From CAMLIZ01 sp036231905 (GTDB lineage: Bacteria > Pseudomonadota > Gammaproteobacteria > Burkholderiales > Burkholderiaceae_C): a DNA stretch of 64,000 nucleotides. Each line of letters opens with the position of its first letter. Position 1 is the first letter of the stretch. Below, piece by piece: positions 41,905 through 51,807 of the stretch. Location: positions 1 to 64,000 of the forward strand of contig NZ_JAZARE010000001.1 of the NCBI RefSeq assembly GCF_036231905.1, given 5' to 3'. The notes under the pieces were generated by a model, which did no database searches, had not been told where the DNA came from, and saw nothing but the letters and a program-made list of their open reading frames with translations. Both the position numbers and the translations under genes were made by a program.

Positions 41905-42789
41905 ATGCGCATCCACCACCTCAACTGCATTTCCTCCTGCCCGCTGGGTGGCCGGCTGATGGACGGGCGCACGCCCTCGGTGCTGCAGCGCGGTCAGTTG
42001 TGCTGCCACTGCCTGCTGCTGGAGACCGACCAGGGCCTGGTGCTGGTTGACACCGGCTTCGGCCTGAAGGACGTGCGCAATCCGCGCCAGCGCCTGAGCG
42101 CCTTTTTCCTCGCGCTGCTGAGCCCGGACTTCCGCGAGGAGATGACCGCGGTGCGGCAGATCGAGCGGCTCGGTTTTCGCGCCTGCGACGTGCGGCACAT
42201 CGTGCTCACCCACCTGGACTTCGACCACGCCGGCGGGCTGGACGACTTTCCGCTCGCCCGAGTGCACCTGATGCAGCACGAGCGCGACGAGGCCACCGCG
42301 CAGCGCACGTGGCTGGACCGGCAGCGCTACCGGCCGCAGCAGTGGGGCGGCCGCATGCACTGGCAGGCGTACCGTGCCGGCTCGGGGGAGCCGTGGTTCG
42401 GTTTCCAGGCGGTGCGCGAGCTCGCCGGCCTGCCGCCGGAGGTGCTGCTGGTGCCGCTGCCAGGCCACACGCACGGCCATGCCGGCGTCGCCATCCGAAG
42501 CGGCGGACGCTGGCTGCTGCAGACCGGCGATGCCTACTTCCACCACGGCGAGATGGATGTGGAGCGGCCATGGTGCACGCCCGGCCTGCGCCTGTACCAG
42601 ACGCTGATGGAAAAGGACCGGACCCTGCGCCTGGCCAACCAGGAACGCCTGCGCTACCTCAAGCGCGACCACGGCGGCGAGGTGCAGTTGCTGTGCGCGC
42701 ACGATCCGGTGGAGTTCGAGGCGCTGGCCGGCCGGCGCAGCGGGCAGCCGGCCGCGCACCCTCGCGAACCGGCGCGCGGCATGGCGTGA
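41905..42789 (+). CDS. Metallo-beta-lactamase-fold hydrolase
   Basis: A 294-residue protein. LTHLDFDHAGGLDDF carries the metal-binding HxxxDH variant, LPGHTHGHAGVAI and LLQTGDAYFHHGEM the later ligands. Such quorum-quenching-lactonase-like enzymes hydrolyse esters or lactones; the substrate is unknown. It is divergent from cphA. Confidence 0.85.
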   Translation: MRIHHLNCISSCPLGGRLMDGRTPSVLQRGQLCCHCLLLETDQGLVLVDTGFGLKDVRNPRQRLSAFFLALLSPDFREEMTAVRQIERLGFRACDVRHIVLTHLDFDHAGGLDDFPLARVHLMQHERDEATAQRTWLDRQRYRPQQWGGRMHWQAYRAGSGEPWFGFQAVRELAGLPPEVLLVPLPGHTHGHAGVAIRSGGRWLLQTGDAYFHHGEMDVERPWCTPGLRLYQTLMEKDRTLRLANQERLRYLKRDHGGEVQLLCAHDPVEFEALAGRRSGQPAAHPREPARGMA

Positions 42790-42880
42790 TGCCACACAGC
42801 ACCCGGGCTTCACCCGGGTGCACCAAGGCCCGAACCCGCCAGGGTCAGCGCGCACAATCGCGGTTCATCTGCCGCCACGT

Positions 42881-44464
42881 ATGAACAACAAGATCGCAAC
42901 CTCCGCCGAGCGGACGCTCCGGCGCACGGCCGAGGAGGGCATGCGCCTGCTGGCCGAGAGCACGCGCGACTTCGCGATCATGACGATGGACGCCGAAGGC
43001 CGCATCAGCACCTGGAACCAGGGCGCGGCGCACATCTTCGGGTACTCGGAGACCGAAGCCCTCGGCCAGTACTTCGGCATGCTCTTCACGCCGGAAGACC
43101 AGGCCGCCGGCGCACCGCAGCAGGAGCTGGAGCGCGCCCGCCGCGACGGCCGCGCGGAAGACGACCGGTGGCATGTGCGCCGGGACGGCAGCCGGGTGTT
43201 CTGCAGCGGCATCACCAACCCGTTGCATGAGGGGGGCCCGCTGTGCGGCTTCGGCAAGATCGCGCGCGACCAGACCGCCGCCCAGCGGGCGCGGGCCGAA
43301 AGCGAGGCTGCGCTGCGCGAGGAGGTAATGCGCCGCGCCGAGGCCCAGGCCACCAGCGAGCTGAAGGACGAGTTCCTCGCCGTGATGTCGCACGAGCTCA
43401 AGAACCCGCTCAACCTGATCCAGCTGAACGCCGAGCTGCTGTCGCGCATGCCCGAAGCGCGCAACGTGCCGGCGGTGGCAAAGGCCGCCGCCACCATCCG
43501 CAAGACGGTGCTGAGCCAGGCCCAGATCATCGACGACCTGCTGGACCTGTCGCGCGTGAACACCGGAAAGATGGCGCTCAACCGCAGCAGCGTGGACGCC
43601 GCGGCGGTGGTACGCACCATCGCCACCGCCTTGCGCGAGGACGCAGAGCACAAGGGCCTGGCCCTGGCGCTGGAGGTGACCGAGGAGCCGGTGCTGCTGG
43701 ACGCCGACCCCGTGCGGTTGGAGCAAGTCGTGTGGAACCTGCTGAACAACGCGCTGAAGTTCACGCCGCGCGGCGGCCGGGTCGACCTGACGCTGGCCAT
43801 CGAGCAGGGGCGCGTGGTGCTGCGCGTGCAGGACACCGGCCGCGGCATCGCGCCCGAGGTGCTGCCCCATGTGTTCGACATGTTCAAGCAGGCGGACCCA
43901 GGCACCACCCGCCGGCATGGCGGCCTGGGCATCGGCCTGGCGCTGGTGCGCAGCCTGGTGCTGGCCCATGACGGGCAGGTGGAAGTCACCTCCGAAGGGC
44001 TGGACCACGGCAGCTGCTTCACCGTGTGGCTGCCCTTGCAACGCTCGGCAACCGCCGTGGCGGAGACGCCACCGGCCAGCCCGGCGGCCACGCTGACCGG
44101 TCACCGCGCCCTGGTGGTGGACGACGATCAACAGGCGGTGCAGACGCTGCGCGAGCTGCTGGCGCTGGAGGGCGCTGAAGTGGTCAGCGCTCACAGCGCG
44201 GCCGATGCGCTGGCAGAGGCGGGCCGCCAGGGCTTCAGCTTCATCCTGAGCGACATCGCCATGCCCGACATGGACGGCTACCAGTTGATCCGCGCGCTGA
44301 AGGCCGAGGCCATGACCGCCGGCACGCCGGTGATCGCGGTCACCGGGCTGGGCCGTCCCGTGGACGCCAAGCGGGCGATCGCGGCCGGCTTTGTGGCGCA
44401 CCTGAAGAAACCGGTGACGGTGGACAAACTGTTGCAAACGCTGAGCCACGTGCTGAAGGGCTGA
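42881..44464 (+). CDS. PAS hybrid sensor histidine kinase
   Basis: A 527-residue cytoplasmic kinase. PAS domain (about 20-140), HisKA with FLAVMSHELKNPLNLIQLNA, HATPase with LLNNALKFTPRGG, DTGRGIAP and GGLGIGLALV, and a C-terminal receiver domain with ALVVDDDQQAV, ILSDIAMPDMDG (phosphoacceptor Asp) and HLKKPVTVDKL (conserved Lys). The layout resembles CheB/CheR-associated kinases. No DNA-binding domain. Confidence 0.9.
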   Translation: MNNKIATSAERTLRRTAEEGMRLLAESTRDFAIMTMDAEGRISTWNQGAAHIFGYSETEALGQYFGMLFTPEDQAAGAPQQELERARRDGRAEDDRWHVRRDGSRVFCSGITNPLHEGGPLCGFGKIARDQTAAQRARAESEAALREEVMRRAEAQATSELKDEFLAVMSHELKNPLNLIQLNAELLSRMPEARNVPAVAKAAATIRKTVLSQAQIIDDLLDLSRVNTGKMALNRSSVDAAAVVRTIATALREDAEHKGLALALEVTEEPVLLDADPVRLEQVVWNLLNNALKFTPRGGRVDLTLAIEQGRVVLRVQDTGRGIAPEVLPHVFDMFKQADPGTTRRHGGLGIGLALVRSLVLAHDGQVEVTSEGLDHGSCFTVWLPLQRSATAVAETPPASPAATLTGHRALVVDDDQQAVQTLRELLALEGAEVVSAHSAADALAEAGRQGFSFILSDIAMPDMDGYQLIRALKAEAMTAGTPVIAVTGLGRPVDAKRAIAAGFVAHLKKPVTVDKLLQTLSHVLKG

Positions 44465-44527
44465 AGGCGCGCACAGGAGCGCGGCGGGCACAGCACGTGC
44501 CCGGTGAGAGCGCGATCGCGATCCGCC

Positions 44528-46159
44528 ATGCCCGACACACGTTTGCCGCTCCCGCTCGATGCGCTCGACCCGAACCCGAGGCCAGCGCAGCACGGACATT
44601 CCGCTCTCCCATCCTGCGACGTCGAGCAGCACTACCGAACGCTGTTCGAGGTGTGCGGTGTCGGCCTGAGCGAGGCCGATCCGGCCGACGGCACCATCGT
44701 GCGCGCCAATCGCCACCTGGCGCAGATGCTGGGCTGCGAGCCGGCCGCGCTGGTGGGGCGGCGCTTCGTGGACATCACCCATCCGGCCGACCGCGACGCC
44801 AACTGGGACGCCTTCGTGCGCCTGGTGAAGGGCGAAGTGCCCAGCCTGCGGTATGAAAAGCGCCTGCTGCGCCACGACGGCGAGCCGCTGTGGGTGCTGA
44901 TCTCGGTGAACGTCATCCGCTCGGCGCAACCCGTGCCACGCGTGGTGGCGGCCGTCATCGACATCGGCGCCCAGAAGCGAGCGCAGGCCCGCCTGGCCGA
45001 GAGCGAGCAGCGGCTGCAGCTCGCGCTGGCCGCATCCAGCCTCGGTCTCTGGGAATGGGACCTGGCGAGCGGCCGGCTCTGGTACTCCGACCGGGTGCTG
45101 GAGATCACCGGCCTCACGCAAGCGCAGCTGGTGGCCGATCCCGGCGCGGCGCGGCGCCTGGTGCACCCCGACGATGTCCATGTGATCCGCGCCTCCGACG
45201 AAGCGGCCCGCACCGGCCGGGCTTTTCATGCGGAATACCGCATCCTGCGCCACGATGGCACGCTGCGCTGGGTGGCCAACCACGCGCGCACGGAATGCGA
45301 CGAGCATGGCGTGCCGCAGCGCATGGTGGGCACGCTCACCGACATCACCGACCGCAAGCAAGGCGAGGAGGCACTGCGTCAGGCGCACGACGAATTGGAG
45401 GCCCGCGTGCACGAGCGCACCGAGGCGCTCGCGCGGGCCAACACCACGCTGGCGAATGAGGTCGCAGCGCGCCGCGCCACCGAGGCGCATGTGCGCGAGC
45501 TGCTCGGCCAGCTGGTCAATGCCGAGGAGGAAGAGCGCCGCCGCATCGCGCGCGAGCTGCACGACACCGTGGGCCAGCACTTGACCGCCCTCACCCTCGG
45601 CCTGAAGGCGGTGGAGGAGGAGCCCGCGCTGCCGGCGCGGCTGCGCAGCCGCATGGCCCAGCTGCGGCATGCCACCCGCGCGCTGGATGACGACATCGAC
45701 CGGCTGTCGCACGAGCTGCGACCTGCTGCGCTGGACGACCTCGGCCTGGACGACGCATTGCGCCAGCATGCCAGCGGCTGGGCCGGGGACAGCGGCATCG
45801 TGGTGGACCTTCACACCCACGGCCTGCGTGGCAGGCGCTTCGCGCAGGCGGTGGAAAGCACGGTGTACCGCGTGGTGCAGGAGGCCTTGACCAACGTGCG
45901 CAAGCATGCCGGCGCCTCGCGCGTGAGCCTGATCGCGGAGGTGCGCGATCAAGCGCTGCGTGTGATCGTGGAAGACGACGGCAGTGGCCTGGCCAGCGCA
46001 CCCGCCGCTTCGCCCGGCTCGGGTGTGATGCGGCGCCGCCTCGGCCTGCGCGGCATGAGTGAACGCGCCATGCTGGCCGGCGGGCGGCTGGACGTGGAAA
46101 GCGAACCGGGGCGCGGCACCACGCTGTACCTGACCATTCCCCTGTCCGAGGAAGACTGA
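44528..46159 (+). CDS. NarL-type PAS sensor histidine kinase
   Basis: A 543-residue protein. Two PAS domains with PAC motifs (about 40-160 and 165-290), a coiled coil, then HisKA_3 with EEEERRRIARELHDTVGQHL (phosphoacceptor His) and a C-terminal HATPase (VVQEALTNVRKHAGASRV, DDGSGL). This type pairs with NarL/LuxR regulators, and one follows 1 bp downstream. ATG 44528 is chosen; a GTG at 44,504 is in frame. Confidence 0.9.
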   Translation: MPDTRLPLPLDALDPNPRPAQHGHSALPSCDVEQHYRTLFEVCGVGLSEADPADGTIVRANRHLAQMLGCEPAALVGRRFVDITHPADRDANWDAFVRLVKGEVPSLRYEKRLLRHDGEPLWVLISVNVIRSAQPVPRVVAAVIDIGAQKRAQARLAESEQRLQLALAASSLGLWEWDLASGRLWYSDRVLEITGLTQAQLVADPGAARRLVHPDDVHVIRASDEAARTGRAFHAEYRILRHDGTLRWVANHARTECDEHGVPQRMVGTLTDITDRKQGEEALRQAHDELEARVHERTEALARANTTLANEVAARRATEAHVRELLGQLVNAEEEERRRIARELHDTVGQHLTALTLGLKAVEEEPALPARLRSRMAQLRHATRALDDDIDRLSHELRPAALDDLGLDDALRQHASGWAGDSGIVVDLHTHGLRGRRFAQAVESTVYRVVQEALTNVRKHAGASRVSLIAEVRDQALRVIVEDDGSGLASAPAASPGSGVMRRRLGLRGMSERAMLAGGRLDVESEPGRGTTLYLTIPLSEED

Positions 46160-46160
46160 G

Positions 46161-46850
46161 ATGGCTGCACTCCCCATGGGCGAACGTTGGAAGGTGCTGC
46201 TGGCCGACGACCACGCGGTGCTGCGCGAAGGCCTGGCGCTGCTGGTGAGCGCGCAGCCGGACATGGAAGTGGTGGCGCAGGCGCGCGGCGGACGGGAGGC
46301 GGTGCAGCTGGCGCAGCAGCACCGGCCTCATGTAGCGGTGCTGGACGTGTCCATGCCCGACATGGGCGGCGCGGAGGCGGCCGAGCAGATTCATGCCGCC
46401 TGCCCCGAGGTGCGCCTGCTGGCGCTGACCCGTCATGCCGACCAAGGCTACCTGCGGCGCATGCTGCGCGCGGGCGCGTCGGGCTATGTGGTCAAGCGCG
46501 CCGCCGCGGAGGCGCTGATCGGCGCCATTCGCACCGTGGCCGGCGGCGGCACCTACGTCGACCCGAGCATGGCCGGCGCGTTGCTGGCACGCGTGGTCCG
46601 CCAGCCCGGCGACCCCAGCTCGCCGCCGCGCACGCGGCCCGCGCTGAGCGAGCGCGAGGAACAGGTGCTGCGGCTGATCGCCTGGGGCAAGAGCAACAAG
46701 GAAGTGGCGGCCCAGCTGGGCATCAGCGTGAAGACGGCGGAGTTCTACAAGGCCAGCGCGCTGGAGAAGCTGCAGCTGCGCAGCCGCACCGACATCCTGC
46801 GCCACGCGCTGGCCGAGGGCTGGCTGCGCGAGGACGACGACCCGGAGTGA
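46161..46850 (+). CDS. NarL/FixJ-type response regulator
   Basis: A 229-residue regulator. Receiver domain with LLADDHAVLREGL and VAVLDVSMPDMGG (phosphoacceptor Asp), Lys in YVVKRA. LuxR-type HTH: LSEREEQVLRLIAWGKSNKE, then VAAQLGISVKTAEFYKASAL. It is most likely phosphorylated by the kinase immediately upstream. The genes it controls are unknown. Confidence 0.92.
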   Translation: MAALPMGERWKVLLADDHAVLREGLALLVSAQPDMEVVAQARGGREAVQLAQQHRPHVAVLDVSMPDMGGAEAAEQIHAACPEVRLLALTRHADQGYLRRMLRAGASGYVVKRAAAEALIGAIRTVAGGGTYVDPSMAGALLARVVRQPGDPSSPPRTRPALSEREEQVLRLIAWGKSNKEVAAQLGISVKTAEFYKASALEKLQLRSRTDILRHALAEGWLREDDDPE

Positions 46851-46859
46851 AACGACTGA

Positions 46860-48005
46860 TCAGCCGCCCGGCCTCGCCGCGCTCCCGTGCCTGGGCAGGC
46901 TGATCGTGAAGATGCAACCCGTGCCCGGGACGTCGCGCACGGTCAACGATCCTCCATCCGCTTCGACGTAACGCCTGGCGATCGACAGCCCCAGCCCGAG
47001 GCCGCTGCGGTCCGTGCCGTTCTGGGTGAACGGCAGGAACATCACTTCCGCACTGCCAGGCGGCAGGCCACCGCAGTGGTCGCCCACATGGATGTGGACA
47101 TGGCCCTCGCTGGAACCCACGCTGAGGGACACCTGCGAGCCTGCACGGGTGAACTTGAACGCGTTGTGCAGCAGGTTCACCAGCGCCGCCATCAGCAGCT
47201 CCCGGTTGCCCAGCACCTGCAGCACGGGATCGACCACCGACACGTCCAGGGAGCAGCCCCTGGCTGTCGCGTGCAGGGAAGCCATCTGTTGCGCGTCCGT
47301 GACGAACCCCGCCACCGGAAACGGCTCCCGCTGCGGCGAGACTTGGGAAGTGACTCGCACCTCGTCGAGCGTCGTGCGAAGCAGGTTGGCCATCGCCAGC
47401 AGGCTGCGCTTCAGGACGGCACCCGTGGAGCCACCGATGGGAAGCTTCCCCGACTCCAGCGCGGCCAGCGCCAGGGACGCCGAGTTCAGCGAATTCCTCA
47501 GCTCATGGACGAGCAGTCCGAGACGCTGGTTCGATTCCTGGGCCTGGTGTTGCGCGACCGTCACGTCCCGCTGCACGCTGAATGCGGTGACCGCATCGGC
47601 GATCGCGTTGTCGAGGCACCGGTTCAAGGTCCTGAACTCGTCCACGGCAAACGGCGCGTCGCGTTCGAAGGCGAGGTCGGTGATCGCCTGGCACAGGTCG
47701 CCGTAGTCATGCACCACCTGGTCCACGGTGAATCCAAGGGCCAGGAGCTGCTTGCCGTGGGCCGTGGCGCTCACCCCGATCTCGCTCAGGGCGGTTGCGT
47801 CGCCACCCGCGGCGCCGGAGATCCGCAGGCTCGCGGCCAGCTCGCCGTCCTCCTCCGCCTGGAGGGTCCGCGTGAGCTGATCCAGAAACAGCGGCACCCC
47901 GTTCGCCAGCTGTTCTGTCGTGGCGGATCGCATGGGGCGTTGAGCGACCTTCGCCTTGCACCGCGCGATCAACTCGTCGCGGTTGTTGGTCAGGAATTGA
48001 TGCAT
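46860..48005 (-). CDS. Sensor histidine kinase with RsbRD-N-like input
   Basis: A 381-residue protein. The N-terminal 150 residues (FLTNNRDELIARCKAKVAQR...) resemble the RsbRD_N globin-like sensor. GLLVHELRNSLNSASLAL is the His box and HATPase motifs are LLHNAFKFTRAGS, CGGLPPG and SGLGLGLSIAR. No transmembrane segment. It converges on the response regulator, with 9 bp between the stops. GGAGG precedes ATG at 48,005. Confidence 0.85.
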   Translation of the reverse strand: MHQFLTNNRDELIARCKAKVAQRPMRSATTEQLANGVPLFLDQLTRTLQAEEDGELAASLRISGAAGGDATALSEIGVSATAHGKQLLALGFTVDQVVHDYGDLCQAITDLAFERDAPFAVDEFRTLNRCLDNAIADAVTAFSVQRDVTVAQHQAQESNQRLGLLVHELRNSLNSASLALAALESGKLPIGGSTGAVLKRSLLAMANLLRTTLDEVRVTSQVSPQREPFPVAGFVTDAQQMASLHATARGCSLDVSVVDPVLQVLGNRELLMAALVNLLHNAFKFTRAGSQVSLSVGSSEGHVHIHVGDHCGGLPPGSAEVMFLPFTQNGTDRSGLGLGLSIARRYVEADGGSLTVRDVPGTGCIFTISLPRHGSAARPGG

Positions 48006-48085
48006 GGCGCCTCCGAGGGGGTGCGGGGGGCGCACCCTCTTCGGAGTATGGGCCGCGGGATGACCCTTCTCGGCGCTTATTTATG

Positions 48086-49882
48086 TCACGGAATGATCTG
48101 CAGCGGCTCGTTGTTCAGCGCCTGGGCCCGGCTGCCGAAGACGGCGCGGGGGTCGTTGAACATCTGGCCGTCGCGCTGGTAGTCGGCGAACAGCTGGTAG
48201 ATGTAACCCATGCGCTGCGGGTAGGACTCCCAGTGGTCGGTCCCGCTGTTGGCCGGGTTGGTCTCGTCCTCGTTGGTGAGGTTGCCGTCCAGGCCGTTGA
48301 GCCGGTCCTTCAGCACCTGGTCGAGTTGCACCGTCTGCCCGTCCACCGTGGTGAAGCTGCCTCCGGGGTTCACGCGATAGGGCGTGTTGGGCAGGTCGTT
48401 GTCCGTGTCCAGCTTGCGCGGGCTGGACGTGTTGGCGTCGGGCAGGTGGAAGTCGATGCCCCAGGCGCCCAGCCCGCCGGGGTTCGTCATGCCCAGCACC
48501 TTGAGGCCGTTTTCGATCTCGGGCTGCACGATGTCCTGCTCCTGCAGGCCCACCAGGGTGTTGCCGTAGAGCATGAGCTGCGCGCGCTGGTCGGCCAACT
48601 GCTGGCGCTGGGCCGCGCTGGCGGGGTTGGTGGCGGAAAGCTGGTTCTCCCGGTCCTGCAGCTTCATCGCGTCGTAGTAGGCCTTGAACGCGTTTTTCAT
48701 GTCGTGCTGCGGATCGTTGTTGCCGTCCAGGTAGCTGATGCCGCGCCCGCCCCACTTGGCTTCGAAGCCCTTCCAGAAATCGTCGAAGCTCATGTCGCGG
48801 TTGCGGCCGTCGCCGAAGGTGTCCACAAATTGGCGGAAGCCGGGGCCGATGTCGGAGATGAGCTTGGAGTTGCCCACGCTGAGCCAGTAGCGCGGGTCGC
48901 TCCCGGCCGTTTCGGCCATCGCGATGCCGGCGGTGCCGTCGAGGTTGCGGCCGATCTCGTCGGAGGCCGACACCGCGAAGGTGGCCCAGTTGGCGTTGTC
49001 CTTGCCGACGATGCCGGCCATGCCGGTGGAGAGCTCGTAGTACTGGCGCGTGACCTGCTCGTTGCGCTCCAGCCGGTCGGGGTAGGCCAGCAGCAGCTCG
49101 CCGTTGGTCATCAGGCCGTCATGCGAGCCGAACGCCGTGCGCATGCCGGCCAGCTGCTCCTTGGAGAAGCTCACCGGGGCGTCGTGCGTCACGGGAAAAG
49201 CGGGGCCGAACATGCCGCCGCCGCCGGTGACCATGAGGTCCACGGTCTGGTTCTCGTACCAGTCCTGGTGCTGCTGCACTGCCAACGTCAAGTCGCGCAT
49301 GAGGCTGGCGTTGGACAGGCTGCTGGCAAAACTGTCCATCTCGGTGGCGTTCACGCCGCTGAAGGCCTGCAGCGCGCGTTCGAAGCCGCCGCGGTCGTTC
49401 AGGTCCTGCGCCCGCATGTAGGTGGCGATCAGGCGGCTGTCGTGCGTGTCCTTCACAAAGCCCGCCGGCACCTGATCGGGCTTGACCAGGCCGCCCATGA
49501 TGGCGCCCTGGAAGCCGTCGACCACCGCATCGCGCTCGCTCTGCAGGATGTGGCCCGAGCTCAGCCGGTCGTTGAGGCGGCCGGCGGTAAGCCAGGAGTC
49601 GAAGGCGCCGTCGTCGCGTTCGATGATCTCGGCCACGAGCTGCGAACGGAACGCCAGGTTGCCCTGGGCCATCTCCTGCGCCAGCACGTCGGTGCGCTTT
49701 TCGTAGTCATCCTTCCAGAAGGTGCGCTGGCCGGCGTCCATCACCCGGTCGGCCGCGGCATGCACGTCGCGGTCGGGCGGCTGCGGTGCCGGCGGCCCGT
49801 ACACCGGCGCGCTGGGCGGCGGCGGCGCAGGGGCGCGTGCGGGCGCGACGGTGGTGCTGCGGATGCCGTCGGGTGGCAACAT
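48086..49882 (-). CDS. Large protein of unknown function
   Basis: A 598-residue soluble protein with a Pro/Ala-rich N-terminal stretch (APARAPAPPPPSAPVYG) and no signal peptide or membrane segment. Asp/Asn-rich turns (YLDGNNDPQHDM, LDGNLTNEDETNPANS) hint at calcium or metal sites, but no canonical EF-hand is present. Length and layout resemble secreted effector-like proteins of Burkholderiales and Xanthomonadales; I cannot assign a family or a secretion route. Confidence 0.65.
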   Translation of the reverse strand: MLPPDGIRSTTVAPARAPAPPPPSAPVYGPPAPQPPDRDVHAAADRVMDAGQRTFWKDDYEKRTDVLAQEMAQGNLAFRSQLVAEIIERDDGAFDSWLTAGRLNDRLSSGHILQSERDAVVDGFQGAIMGGLVKPDQVPAGFVKDTHDSRLIATYMRAQDLNDRGGFERALQAFSGVNATEMDSFASSLSNASLMRDLTLAVQQHQDWYENQTVDLMVTGGGGMFGPAFPVTHDAPVSFSKEQLAGMRTAFGSHDGLMTNGELLLAYPDRLERNEQVTRQYYELSTGMAGIVGKDNANWATFAVSASDEIGRNLDGTAGIAMAETAGSDPRYWLSVGNSKLISDIGPGFRQFVDTFGDGRNRDMSFDDFWKGFEAKWGGRGISYLDGNNDPQHDMKNAFKAYYDAMKLQDRENQLSATNPASAAQRQQLADQRAQLMLYGNTLVGLQEQDIVQPEIENGLKVLGMTNPGGLGAWGIDFHLPDANTSSPRKLDTDNDLPNTPYRVNPGGSFTTVDGQTVQLDQVLKDRLNGLDGNLTNEDETNPANSGTDHWESYPQRMGYIYQLFADYQRDGQMFNDPRAVFGSRAQALNNEPLQIIP

Positions 49883-50021
49883 GGTGCGTGCTCCGGGAAG
49901 TTCTCTGCATGCACTCTAGGAACGCACCGGCCCCGCCGGCTACTGGGAACGTTCCCAGCGTTTGCAACGGCGTGTACCACCTGCCCTGCGCACCCGGCAC
50001 AGGGCGCACTGCCCATGCCGC

Positions 50022-50711
50022 TCAGCCCAGCGCGGCCAGCAGCAGGTCGGCCACCGCCGCGGAGGACTGCGGGTTCTGCCCGGTGATCAGCCGGCCGTCG
50101 CACAGCGCGAATGGCTGCCAGTTCGGCGCGCCTTCAAAGTGCGCGCCGAGTTCGCGCAGGCGCGACTCCAGCAGGAAGGGCACGGCATCGGCCAGACCGG
50201 CCTGGGCTTCCTCGGCATCGGTGAAGCTGTTGACCCGCTTGCCGGCCACCAGCGGCCGGCCGTCCGGCCCCTTGGCGCTCACCAGGCCGGCCACACCATG
50301 GCACACCGCTGCGATCAGCTTGTGCTGGCGCGCCGCGGCTTCCACCAGCCGGGTGACGGAGTCGCTGGTGGGCAGGTCCCACATCGTGCCGTGGCCGCCG
50401 GGGAAGAAGACCGCATCGAAGTCCTCCATGCGCACATCGGCCACCGGCCGGGTGGCTTCCACCTGCGCCATCAACGCGGCATCGGCCAGCAGCCGTTCCA
50501 CCGCCGGATCGTTCTGTCCCTTCTCTTTCAAGCTGCCCGGATCGATGGGCGCACGGCCACCGCGCGGCGAGGCCAAGGTGACCTGCGCACCCGCTCCGGT
50601 GAGCGCGTAGTACGGCACGGCCAGTTCCTCGGCCCACAGGCCGGTGGGCTTGCCGGTGGCGCCCATGCGGTCGTTGGAGGTGAGCACCATGAGGATGCGC
50701 TTGTGGTTCAT
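50022..50711 (-). CDS. DJ-1/PfpI-family protein (Hsp31/glyoxalase III-like)
   Basis: A 229-residue protein. The nucleophile elbow IAAVCHGVAGLVSA has the Cys, with the acidic partner probably in VFFPGGHGTMWDL. The family includes methylglyoxal-handling enzymes and chaperones. Start 50,711 (MNHKRILMVLTSNDRMG) is the natural N-terminus, with AAAGGA upstream on this strand. Divergent from the LysR gene at 50,826, which may regulate it. Confidence 0.88.
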   Translation of the reverse strand: MNHKRILMVLTSNDRMGATGKPTGLWAEELAVPYYALTGAGAQVTLASPRGGRAPIDPGSLKEKGQNDPAVERLLADAALMAQVEATRPVADVRMEDFDAVFFPGGHGTMWDLPTSDSVTRLVEAAARQHKLIAAVCHGVAGLVSAKGPDGRPLVAGKRVNSFTDAEEAQAGLADAVPFLLESRLRELGAHFEGAPNWQPFALCDGRLITGQNPQSSAAVADLLLAALG

Positions 50712-50825
50712 GGGAGGTCCTTTGTGTTGGCGCCGGCGGGCTGCCGGCATGAGGCGCACTGTATTTGCGCCAGCTCTGGCCATAAAGTCACGCCCCATCA
50801 CTTCATTCATTACGCTGAGGAACAG

Positions 50826-51761
50826 ATGGCCCGCACCTTCGACCCCGTGCAGCTGGGCAGCATCGAGCTGTTCTGCAAGGCCGCCGACTGCGGCAGCTTC
50901 ACCGCCGCGGCCGAAGCGCTGGGCCTCACGCCGGCGGCGGTGAGCCGGTCCATCGCCCGGCTGGAGGCGCGCCTGGGCGTGCGGCTGTTTGCGCGCACCA
51001 CGCGCAGCATCCGCCTCACCAGCGACGGCGCGCTCTACAAGGCCGAGTGCCAGCAGGCGCTGGAGCAGATCGCCCAGGCGGAGCAGGCCATCACCGGCCA
51101 GCAGCAACGCCCCAGCGGCCTGCTGCGCGTGAGCGCGCCCAGCACCTATGCGCACCACCGGCTGCTGCCGCTGCTGCCGCGGTTCCAGAAGGCGTATCCC
51201 GAGGTGCAGATCGAGCTCAACATCAGCAACCGCAACATCGACTTCGTGGACGACGGCTACGACATCGCCATCCGGCGCGGCCAGCCGCCCGATTCACGCC
51301 TGATCGCCCGGCTGCTGGAAGACGCCACCGTCGGCGTGTTCGCATCGCCCTCGTACCTGCGCCGCCGCGGCACGCCCAAGACCACCGCCGAGCTGCTGGC
51401 GCGCGACTGCATCCAGTTCATCCTGCCCAGCACCGGCCGGCCCGTGCCCTGGGTGTTCAGGGGCAGCGACGGGCGCGACATCGACCTGCAGTTCGCCAGC
51501 CCCTGGCGCGTGGAGGACGACGTGCTGGGCTGCCTGACATGGGCGCAGGCCGGCGGCGGGCTGTGCCAGATCTACCACTTCGCCGCGCAGGCGGCGGTGG
51601 CGCGCGGCGAGCTGGTGGAGGTGATGAAGAAGATGGGCGGCCGCGCCTGGCCCTTCTGGGTGCTGTATCCGCAGAACCGGCACCTGTCAGCCCGGGTGCG
51701 GGTGTTCGTTGACTTCCTCACGTCCGCGGTGACGGGCCGCGCCTCACGAGGCCGGCGCTGA
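50826..51761 (+). CDS. LysR-family transcriptional regulator
   Basis: A 311-residue protein. The winged HTH (LFCKAADCGSFTAAAEALGL to LEARLGVRLFARTTRSIRLT) and the effector domain (LLRVSAPSTYAHHRLLPLLP...) are typical. The 114-bp divergent interval with the PfpI-like gene is the arrangement in which LysR regulators usually control their neighbour. The ligand is unknown. Confidence 0.9.
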   Translation: MARTFDPVQLGSIELFCKAADCGSFTAAAEALGLTPAAVSRSIARLEARLGVRLFARTTRSIRLTSDGALYKAECQQALEQIAQAEQAITGQQQRPSGLLRVSAPSTYAHHRLLPLLPRFQKAYPEVQIELNISNRNIDFVDDGYDIAIRRGQPPDSRLIARLLEDATVGVFASPSYLRRRGTPKTTAELLARDCIQFILPSTGRPVPWVFRGSDGRDIDLQFASPWRVEDDVLGCLTWAQAGGGLCQIYHFAAQAAVARGELVEVMKKMGGRAWPFWVLYPQNRHLSARVRVFVDFLTSAVTGRASRGRR

Positions 51762-51807
51762 AGGCGGCGGGGCCCGCCTGGCCCCGCTCAGCCTCTAGGA
51801 TGCGCCG

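Noticed and set aside
42845..46264. 1139-codon frame on the - strand
   Set aside because: Antisense to two well-formed histidine kinases; composition typical of shadow frames.
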